Notes under the pieces: model-generated | Database searches by the model: none | Told to the model about the DNA's origin: nothing | What the model saw: the letters and a program-made list of their open reading frames with translations, nothing else | Assembly: GCA_002344205.1 (NCBI GenBank) | Contig: DDSZ01000032.1 | Coordinates: 270,196 to 284,255, forward strand | Source of the DNA: Opitutaceae bacterium UBA2377 | GTDB taxonomy: Bacteria > Verrucomicrobiota > Verrucomicrobiia > Opitutales > Opitutaceae | Reading direction: 5' to 3' | DNA length: 14,060 nt | Shown: positions 7,822 to 13,047 of the stretch, in pieces | Layout: the number at the start of each line of letters is the position of its first letter | How positions within the stretch are numbered: the first letter of the stretch is position 1 | Made by a program: the position numbers and the translations under genes

Positions 7822-7837
7822 GTCGCCCGACGGCTCA
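7819..7837 (+). terminator. hairpin starting at the slyX stop codon, possible weak terminator
   Basis: TGAGTCG (7819-7825) pairs with CGGCTCA (7831-7837) through seven pairs, one a wobble, around CCCGA. The left arm includes the TGA stop of slyX. There is no T-run, so this is at most a Rho-assisted or bidirectional end for the phn-slyX transcript. Confidence 0.35.
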
Positions 7838-7893
7838 GGCCAAGTTACGTGGCATTTGGAGCGGTGCAGGTAAAACCCTTCGCCGTTGCATAA

Positions 7894-7935
7894 TGGCGCG
7901 GTAGCGCCGGTAGGGTCTGCTCGCCGAGCGGACCG
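7894..7935 (+). repeat. dispersed palindromic repeat, copy 1
   Basis: These 42 bases match the reverse complement of 12417-12458 at 39 positions; the differences are at repeat positions 13, 25 and 30. The right half is an inverted repeat in which GGTCTGCTCG pairs with CGAGCGGACC (one wobble). It lies between the converging slyX and orphan reading frames. A REP-like or RAYT-mobilised element is the most likely nature, by inference from its palindromic, intergenic and multicopy form. Confidence 0.75.
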
Positions 7936-7948
7936 CCACGGATGCCAG

Positions 7949-7979
7949 GCTCCAGCGGCATCAGACCGGCCGCTGGAGC
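7949..7979 (-). other. strong 11-bp hairpin over the end of the orphan frame
   Basis: GCTCCAGCGGC (7949-7959) and GCCGCTGGAGC (7969-7979) are a perfect inverted repeat with a nine-base loop. The TGA stop of the 147-codon frame (7961-7963) lies in the loop. No T-run follows on the minus strand. It may be a terminator of the DUF3300 transcript, an RNA-stability hairpin or part of the neighbouring repeat. Confidence 0.55.
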
Positions 7980-8404
7980 GAGCCGGGGTTTTCACCGGCA
8001 AGGAGGGAGAGTTCTGCGCCCTCCCGGCCGAGCTCGAGGCACTCGAAATAATTGCGCACGCATTGGCCGAGCCGATCGTGCCCGAGACCGTCGCTGGCGA
8101 TATTTTGCACCAGCCGCCGGCCGAGCAGGGCGGCTTGCTCCCGGATGCGGAGCGCGCGGGGTCCCGGTGGATTTTCCTCGGCGTCATAATATGGCGCGAG
8201 GAGGCTTTCCATCTCGAGCGCGGCGGCGAAGGCCGGGGCGTCGTCATGGCCGGCGTTGCGCAATACCACCACGATGCGGCGGGCGATGCGCCCCGCGTGG
8301 GGCAGGTTGAGCGGCAGTTGGAAGTGCGGCGGTGGCGGATTCACGCGGTGGCTGCCGGTGACGAAACCCGCCGGCGCGCCAAGTGCAAGCCGTCCGGCAT
8401 CCAC
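7961..8404 (-). CDS. hypothetical protein in frame with, and directly after, DUF3300
   Basis: An open frame of 147 codons begins with GTG at 8404, the codon right after the TAG of the DUF3300 gene and in the same frame. I do not recognise the product. It has no signal peptide or membrane segment. A proline-rich stretch (NPPPPHFQLPLNLPH, 22-36) leads into helices containing RIARRIVVVLRNAGHDD, YYDAEENPPGP and a cysteine-containing 'CVRNYFECLELG' near the end. GC at third codon positions is high, as in the neighbours, which favours real coding, though in GC-rich DNA this is weak evidence. The start is uncertain: GTG 8344 just before the proline stretch is as good, and neither has a ribosome binding site. 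It could be an independent gene coupled to DUF3300 or a tail separated by a nonsense change. Confidence 0.55.
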   Translation of the reverse strand: MDAGRLALGAPAGFVTGSHRVNPPPPHFQLPLNLPHAGRIARRIVVVLRNAGHDDAPAFAAALEMESLLAPYYDAEENPPGPRALRIREQAALLGRRLVQNIASDGLGHDRLGQCVRNYFECLELGREGAELSLLAGENPGSLQRPV

Positions 8405-9562
8405 CTACAGTTGCTCGCGCTGCTTGGTGTCGATGTCGTCGCGGTAGCGCGGGGTCCGCTCGGCGCGCGGTTCGGTGCGAGCGGGTCGTTCGCTCCGGGG
8501 TTCGCTGCGGTGGTAGGAGTGATTGTCCTGGGTGGCCACGCGCGGGGGCCGGGAGTCGGGGCGAACGGTGTGCTCCCGGCGGGATTCCGTTCGCTCGCGC
8601 CGTTGCCAGCGGTTGGTCTCGCCGCCGGCCGGTTGGGTGGCCGGGGCCGGGGCGAGGGCTTGGTCGCGCCGATGGGGGCGCGCGTCCCTGCGCTCTTCGT
8701 TGCGCCCGGGCGGCCGATCGGCCTGCCGCCAATCCGCTCGCTCCGGCGTGCGGCGGCTTTCCTGACGATAAACGGGGCGCGGCGGCGGGGGCGCGACTCG
8801 GACCGAAACAGGCCGGTGGTAGGCTCCATGGGACCAGCGGGACCAAGTCCAACCGACGGAGTGATAATGGCGCACGCGCCAGTCGGGATAGTGATACCAA
8901 CCGGCCGGCCGATGAACCACGATTACGGAGCGGTGGCGCCAGTCGCAGTCATACGCGAGCCAACTGCCGATGCCGTAGCCGAGACCGAAACTGATGAACG
9001 GTCCGGCACCGTGATGATAAGTGCGCACGCGGGTGACGTGCAGGACTGTGGGATCGTAGCGCGGCACATGGATGACCGTGGGGCGGGCGGGCACGATACG
9101 GATGAGCCCGTCCTCCACGATCACGGTGTGCTGGGCGGTATCGGTCAGCAGACCGTGCTTCAACGCCCGGTCGCGCAGGGTTTGGATGGTGTCCATCACG
9201 GCGTCAGGCTGCGCGAGAAAGAGTTCACCCAAGTCTTGGGTCCAGGCGAGATTCTCGTCGAGGTAGGCGAGCAGCTCGGGGTAGCGGGTGAGGGCCTTGA
9301 CGCTGTCCTGCCACGGGAGCGTGGCGGTGGCGTCGGCGTGGCCGCCGCGCTCAAGGAAACGTGCGGCGAGCACGATGTCGGAAGGCCGGGTGGCGGCCGG
9401 GAGGATGAGGGCGACCAAGGCATCGGGGTAGAGCGCGATGGGGCTCACGAGTTCCTCCCTCTGCTCGGCGCTCAGTTCAGCCGCTGCCTGAGCTCGGCCG
9501 GGAGTGACCGCGGAGGCGAGCAGGGTGGCGGTGCAGAGGGTGGCGATAAGGCTGGTTTTCAT
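8405..9562 (-). CDS. DUF3300 domain-containing secreted protein
   Basis: A 385-residue exported protein. Residues 1-27 are a signal peptide (MKTSLIATLC..., cleavage near AQA-A). The DUF3300 domain covers about 35-185 and opens with the diagnostic LVSPIALYPDALVALILPA (38-56), followed by PSDIVLAARFL and the YPELLAYLDENLAWTQDLGELFL block. A stretch of aromatic residues and histidines (about 180-250) follows. The last 130 residues are a low-complexity Arg/Pro/Glu-rich tail, probably disordered. Similar proteins in other bacteria have the same layout and unknown function. The gene ends with TAG and the frame stays open for another 147 codons. ATG 9562 fits the signal peptide; no ribosome binding site is visible. 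It reads away from the repeat-free gap 9563-9680, which should hold its promoter. Confidence 0.9.
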   Translation of the reverse strand: MKTSLIATLCTATLLASAVTPGRAQAAAELSAEQREELVSPIALYPDALVALILPAATRPSDIVLAARFLERGGHADATATLPWQDSVKALTRYPELLAYLDENLAWTQDLGELFLAQPDAVMDTIQTLRDRALKHGLLTDTAQHTVIVEDGLIRIVPARPTVIHVPRYDPTVLHVTRVRTYHHGAGPFISFGLGYGIGSWLAYDCDWRHRSVIVVHRPAGWYHYPDWRVRHYHSVGWTWSRWSHGAYHRPVSVRVAPPPPRPVYRQESRRTPERADWRQADRPPGRNEERRDARPHRRDQALAPAPATQPAGGETNRWQRRERTESRREHTVRPDSRPPRVATQDNHSYHRSEPRSERPARTEPRAERTPRYRDDIDTKQREQL

Positions 9563-9680
9563 GGGGTGGGGATGGCGGTCGGTTTACCCATCAGACGCAC
9601 CCGTGGGCGCGTTTATTCACTTACCCTAGGAAACGCCTGAGCCGGTCGGGTTCCCTTCGAACCGAGGATACTCGCTCGCC
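9563..9680 (-). promoter_or_regulatory. intergenic region upstream of DUF3300
   Basis: This 118-base gap between two minus-strand genes should hold the end of the symporter transcript and the DUF3300 promoter. GGTTC (9649-9653) and GAACC (9659-9663) make a five-base stem that could end the symporter message. The more AT-rich stretch around 9610-9634 is the likely promoter zone, but I cannot name hexamers. Confidence 0.35.
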
Positions 9681-10997
9681 TCAACTGCCGCCGGATGCCC
9701 CGCCGATCTTTTCGTCCACGATGACGGTGGTCACGAGGTCGCAGCCGACGTTCACCGTGGTGCGGGCCATGTCGAGGATGCGGTCGGCGCCGAGGATGAT
9801 GCCGATGCCTTCCGGCGGCACGCCAAAGGTGGCCAACAGACCGGCGATGAGCGGCAGCGAGCCGCCGGGGATGGCGGCCACCGCCACGGCGCTCAGCACC
9901 GCGAGGATCAGGAGGGTGAATTGCTGGCCCATCCCGAGGTCCACGCCGAAGACCTGGGCGACAAACAACACCACGCAGCCTTCATAGAGGGCGGTGCCGC
10001 TCATGTTCATGGTGGCGCCGAGCGGGATGACGAAACCCGACGTGCTCGGCGAGACCTTGAGCGTGTCGCGCGCACAGGCGATGGAGGCCGGCATGGTCGC
10101 GCTGCTCGAGCTGGTTGAGAACGCGGTGATGATCACGGGCCGGATGTCGCGGAAAAACTGTGTCGGCGAGCGCTTGGTGAAGAGTTTCAGCCACACGCTC
10201 ATCACGCCGAAGAGGTGCAGCGCCATCACGGCCAGACAGCCGAGCACGAAGACGCCGAGGGCGAGAATGATCTCGACGCCGGTCTTCACCACGACGCTGT
10301 AGATCATCGCCGGCACCGCGTAGGGCGCCAGCCGCAGCGCGAAGTGCACGATGCCGGTCATCAGCTCGCTCACGGTATCGAGCGTCTCCTGCAGGCGTTG
10401 GCGGCGCTCGGCCGCCAGTTGGGTGCCGACCGCGCCGACCAGCAGGGCAAAGAGGATCAGCGGCAGCACCTCGCCGAGGGTCGCGCGGCTGGTGCCGGTG
10501 ACGGCGCCGAAAAGATTTCGCGGCATGAACATGTCCACCAGCGAGGCGAGGGTGATGCCCTGCTGGGCCGCGCTGGTGGCCACATGGCGCTGGGCCGCGC
10601 CGCCAAACTCGGCCATCAACTGGTCCTTGGTCTCCACGCCCAGCTGGCTGCCGGGATTGAGCAGCGTCATCATCACCAGGCCCAGCGCGACCGCGATGGC
10701 CATGTTGGCGAAGAAGAGCGAGAAAGTGCGCGCCGAGAGCGGCCCCAGCCGCTCGATCTTGCCCAGTTGCAACACCCCGCTCGCGAGCGAGGCGAAGACC
10801 AGCGGGATAACGACAAAGAACAGCATCCGCAGAAACACCTGCCCGAAGGGGTCGAAGACGTGCGTGGACACCGTCTGCATGAAATCGAGCGCACCGGGAA
10901 AGATGCGGCCGAGGCCGAGGGTGAGCACGCCCGCGACCGCGCCGATGAGCAGGCCGAGCAGGATGCGGTTGGCGAGTTTGGGATCGGGACTGGCCAT
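9681..10997 (-). CDS. dicarboxylate/amino acid:cation symporter (DAACS family)
   Basis: A 438-residue membrane transporter of the glutamate/aspartate/C4-dicarboxylate family (GltP/GltPh/DctA type, PF00375). Hallmarks are in order: the serine-rich first hairpin STSSSSATMP (294-303), GATMNMSGTALYEG (327-340), the second hairpin AIPGGSLPLIAG (375-386) and DRILDMARTTVNVGCD (405-420). Asp409, Arg412, Asn416 and Asp420 of the last helix match the substrate and sodium ligands Asp394, Arg397, Asn401 and Asp405 of GltPh. The NMDGT motif has Ser333 in place of Asp, which in GltPh helps hold a sodium ion, so coupling may differ. The conserved arginine suggests an acidic substrate. ATG 10997 sits in CATATG with no ribosome binding site. 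It is divergent from mobA. Confidence 0.92.
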   Translation of the reverse strand: MASPDPKLANRILLGLLIGAVAGVLTLGLGRIFPGALDFMQTVSTHVFDPFGQVFLRMLFFVVIPLVFASLASGVLQLGKIERLGPLSARTFSLFFANMAIAVALGLVMMTLLNPGSQLGVETKDQLMAEFGGAAQRHVATSAAQQGITLASLVDMFMPRNLFGAVTGTSRATLGEVLPLILFALLVGAVGTQLAAERRQRLQETLDTVSELMTGIVHFALRLAPYAVPAMIYSVVVKTGVEIILALGVFVLGCLAVMALHLFGVMSVWLKLFTKRSPTQFFRDIRPVIITAFSTSSSSATMPASIACARDTLKVSPSTSGFVIPLGATMNMSGTALYEGCVVLFVAQVFGVDLGMGQQFTLLILAVLSAVAVAAIPGGSLPLIAGLLATFGVPPEGIGIILGADRILDMARTTVNVGCDLVTTVIVDEKIGGASGGS

Positions 10998-11076
10998 ATG
11001 CGCGCAAGCCTAGGCGCGGATGGCGGAGCCTGTCGAACGGTAAGTTCCCGTTGCCATCGCCGGCCGCGCGGAAAAC
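10998..11076. promoter_or_regulatory. divergent intergenic region symporter/mobA
   Basis: A 79-base gap between divergent genes that should carry both promoters. I see no clear hexamers or operator. CCTAGG occurs near the symporter side and a weak GGA lies before mobA. Confidence 0.35.
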
Positions 11077-11658
11077 ATGCGCCTCATGTCCGCTTCACCC
11101 GTCTTCAGCGCCGTCCTGCTTGCTGGCGGGCGCTCCTCCCGCATGGGCACGGACAAGGCGCTGCTCCCGGTGGCGGGCCGGTCGCTGTGGGAACGCCAGG
11201 CGGACGTGCTGCGCATGGCCGGGGCGCGGGAGATTTGTTTTTCCGTGCGGCCGGAGCAGACGTGGGTGCCCGATGGAGCCAGGGTGGTGCGCGACGCCGT
11301 GCCGGGAGCGGGCCCGCTCGCCGGCATCGTGGCGGCGCTGGCGGTCTGCCGGGAACCGCACCTCGCCGTGCTGGCCGTGGATCTGCCGCAGATGGAACCG
11401 GCGTGGTTCAAGCAGTTGCTGGCCCGCTGCGCTCCGGGCATCGGCGCCGTGGGCCGGCGCGATGGATTCTACGAGCCGCTGGCGGCGATTTACCCCCGGG
11501 AGCTGTTGCCGGCGTCGTCGTCGGCATTGGCGCGCGGGGAGTATTCACTGCAGCGCCTGATTGCGGCGGCGGGCGAGCGGATGATTTCCGTGGAAATATC
11601 GGCCGTCGAAGCCGCGCGGTTCGAGAACTGGAACGAGCCAAGCGAAGCCGGATACTGA
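11077..11658 (+). CDS. mobA: molybdenum cofactor guanylyltransferase (MobA)
   Basis: The 193-residue product shows the NTP-transferase fold of MobA, which transfers GMP from GTP to molybdopterin to make the guanine dinucleotide cofactor. Motifs are the nucleotide loop LLAGGRSSRMGTDKALL (14-30), RDAVPGAGPLAGI (72-84), the metal-binding VDLPQM (101-106) and the FYEPLAAIY stretch (131-139) that follows in MobA proteins. Length is normal (about 190-200). Either ATG 11077 or ATG 11086 could start it; I kept 11077 because of a weak GGA just upstream. It converges on the molybdoenzyme gene with a gap of 34 bases. Known sulfite-oxidase-family enzymes use molybdopterin without the guanine nucleotide, so MobA may serve other enzymes encoded elsewhere. 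Confidence 0.92.
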   Translation: MRLMSASPVFSAVLLAGGRSSRMGTDKALLPVAGRSLWERQADVLRMAGAREICFSVRPEQTWVPDGARVVRDAVPGAGPLAGIVAALAVCREPHLAVLAVDLPQMEPAWFKQLLARCAPGIGAVGRRDGFYEPLAAIYPRELLPASSSALARGEYSLQRLIAAAGERMISVEISAVEAARFENWNEPSEAGY

Positions 11659-11692
11659 GCCTGCCGGCCTCATTACGCCATTTGTTAAGCGC

Positions 11693-12334
11693 TCAAGCGT
11701 AGCGGTCCTCGGTCCAGGGGTCGCCACCGTTGGCGTAGCCGCGGACTTCCCAGAAGCCGAGTTTGTCCTCGGTGAGGAAGGTGATGCCTTTGACGAACTT
11801 CGCGCCCTTCCACGCGTAGAGCTTCGGGATGATGATGCGGGCCGGGCCGCCGTGCTCACGGGTGACGGGTGCGCCGTCAAAGCTGGTGGCGAGGAGCACG
11901 TCGTCATCGAGACACTTTTCCAACGGGACGTTGGTCGAGTAGCCGTCGTAGCCGGTGAAATACACGAATTGCGCTTCGGCCCGCGGCTGCACGAGTTCGT
12001 ATAATGTGGTGAAGGCGACGCCGCCCCAACGGCAGTCGAATTTGCTCCATGTCGTCACGCAGTGGAAGTCGCTCACATCCTCGACCTGCGGCAGGGCGTT
12101 GAGCTGCGCCCACGAGAGCACGGCGGGTTTTTCCACCTCGCCGTCGAGCGTGAGCGTCCACTCGGTGAGCGGGACCTCGGGCTGCACGCCGAGGTCGAGC
12201 ACGGGAAACCCCGTGGTGAGCTTCTGGCCGGGCGGGAGCCGGTCGGTGGAGCGGACGGCGTGCGCGGTCACGCCGCGAGCTTTCTGTTTTTCGGCCCACT
12301 TTTGCTTCGCCTCGATGTAGCGCGCTTTTGACAT
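11693..12334 (-). CDS. sulfite oxidase-like molybdopterin-dependent oxidoreductase (YuiH group)
   Basis: A 213-residue protein of the oxidoreductase molybdopterin-binding fold (PF00174). FHCVTTWSKFDCRWGGV (90-106) contains Cys92, the expected thiolate ligand of molybdenum, in the family context HCVTxWS. Other landmarks are the GGPARIIIPKLYAWKGAKFVKGI stretch (162-184) and the C-terminal FWEVRGYANGGDPW. There is no Tat or Sec signal, no dimerisation domain and no haem site. It is therefore a small, probably cytoplasmic, stand-alone catalytic domain, as in the YuiH group, with unknown substrate. I chose ATG 12334 because the fold's N-terminal part begins with it. The open frame continues upstream to 12475, but there it reads through the palindromic repeat and is not conserved in nature. 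It converges on mobA. Confidence 0.9.
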   Translation of the reverse strand: MSKARYIEAKQKWAEKQKARGVTAHAVRSTDRLPPGQKLTTGFPVLDLGVQPEVPLTEWTLTLDGEVEKPAVLSWAQLNALPQVEDVSDFHCVTTWSKFDCRWGGVAFTTLYELVQPRAEAQFVYFTGYDGYSTNVPLEKCLDDDVLLATSFDGAPVTREHGGPARIIIPKLYAWKGAKFVKGITFLTEDKLGFWEVRGYANGGDPWTEDRYA

Positions 12335-12416
12335 GACTGGCAGCTTAGCGGCGGCAGTTCCGGGCGCAAGCGCGCCGGCCACCCCGCCGACTTTGGCGGA
12401 CAAGCCGGGCCGGCCA

Positions 12417-12458
12417 CGGTCCGCTCGGAGAGCGGACCCTACCGGAGCTACCGCGCCA
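12417..12458 (-). repeat. dispersed palindromic repeat, copy 2
   Basis: This copy is in the opposite orientation to 7894-7935, with 39 of 42 bases matching. Here the internal inverted repeat is perfect: GGTCCGCTC (12418-12426) pairs with GAGCGGACC (12430-12438) around three bases. It lies in the 155-base gap upstream of the molybdoenzyme gene and downstream of the membrane-protein gene. Confidence 0.75.
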
Positions 12459-12460
12459 CA

Positions 12461-12473
12461 GTGTGTCCCACAC
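12461..12473 (-). other. small hairpin after the membrane-protein gene
   Basis: GTGTG (12461-12465) and CACAC (12469-12473) pair around three bases, 16 bases past the stop of the membrane-protein gene and next to repeat copy 2. It has no T-run and may be part of a larger repeat unit or a weak transcript end. Confidence 0.3.
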
Positions 12474-12489
12474 AACTATTCAAACCGCG

Positions 12490-12999
12490 CTAGTTCCCGT
12501 CCAGTGCTTCCTGCACGTCGGCCCAGTGGCGCAGGTAGAAGCGCAACATCAGCCCTTGGTAAACGACGGTGAGCATGCCCACGATCACGTAGGTGAGGTA
12601 GTAGCTCCATTTGACGATGAGGTCCATTTCCTCCGGGTGCAGGCCGGCGTCGAGGTAGTGCTGGCGCATGCCGTCCGTAAGCACGAGGTTGATGAGGGCG
12701 GGGTCGTAGCTCACCAGCCGCAGCGCCACGTAACCGAGGATGGCGGCGAGCAGGTAGAGCTGGCTGCCCACGAGCCAGCGCAGGCCGCGCGGGTTGCCGC
12801 GACCCAGCAGGCTCGCACCGTGCAGCTCCACCGCTCCGGCCCCGGCCACGAGCAGGCCGATGAGCGCGCCACCGCGCTCGCCCATGGCCGCGTGGCCGAT
12901 GGCAAAGGCACCGGCGATCGCAAGGACGCCGGTGCCATCGAGCCGGGCCAGCCGGAGCAGGCGGGCGAGGGTGGCGGCGGGCAGGACAGGCGGTTGCAT
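12490..12999 (-). CDS. small four-helix membrane protein of unknown function
   Basis: The 169-residue protein has a basic N-terminal segment (LARLLRLARL), then hydrophobic helices at about 22-40, 43-65, 76-96 and 131-155. The loop between helices 3 and 4 (about 97-130) is polar and contains 'TDGMRQHYLDAGLHPEEMDL'. I do not recognise the family. ATG 12999 is the best start: the frame is open further upstream but there crosses the 13012-13032 palindrome and the start of hrpA on the other strand. No ribosome binding site is seen. It is divergent from hrpA with 48 bases between. Part of it could match a conserved 'hypothetical membrane protein' family that I cannot name. Confidence 0.75.
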   Translation of the reverse strand: MQPPVLPAATLARLLRLARLDGTGVLAIAGAFAIGHAAMGERGGALIGLLVAGAGAVELHGASLLGRGNPRGLRWLVGSQLYLLAAILGYVALRLVSYDPALINLVLTDGMRQHYLDAGLHPEEMDLIVKWSYYLTYVIVGMLTVVYQGLMLRFYLRHWADVQEALDGN

Positions 13000-13011
13000 C
13001 GCAGGGTTGTC

Positions 13012-13032
13012 ATTCCGGGACGGACCCGGAAT
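13012..13032. repeat. REP-like palindrome between divergent genes
   Basis: ATTCCGGG (13012-13019) and CCCGGAAT (13025-13032) form a perfect 8-bp inverted repeat with a five-base centre, occupying nearly half of the 48-base gap between the membrane-protein gene and hrpA. It could be a shared operator, a transcription roadblock or a short dispersed repeat. Palindromes of this sequence type recur between genes in many bacteria. A second copy is not seen in this window. Confidence 0.55.
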
Positions 13033-13047
13033 CTCAAGCCTCTTTCC

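Noticed and set aside
7886..9640. Open frame of 584 codons on the plus strand opposite DUF3300
   Set aside because: DUF3300 on the minus strand has a signal peptide and diagnostic domain motifs. This frame starts inside the palindromic repeat and shows no recognisable domain.
10215..11702. Long plus-strand frame opposite the symporter and overlapping mobA
   Set aside because: It is the antisense and out-of-frame shadow of two strongly supported genes, and its product is His/Glu/Arg-rich with no domain.
12335..12475. N-terminal extension of the molybdoenzyme frame up to 12475
   Set aside because: The extra residues translate the palindromic repeat. The same peptide (AVAPVGSA..RADR) appears where the unrelated copy 1 is read, so it reflects the DNA repeat and not protein coding.
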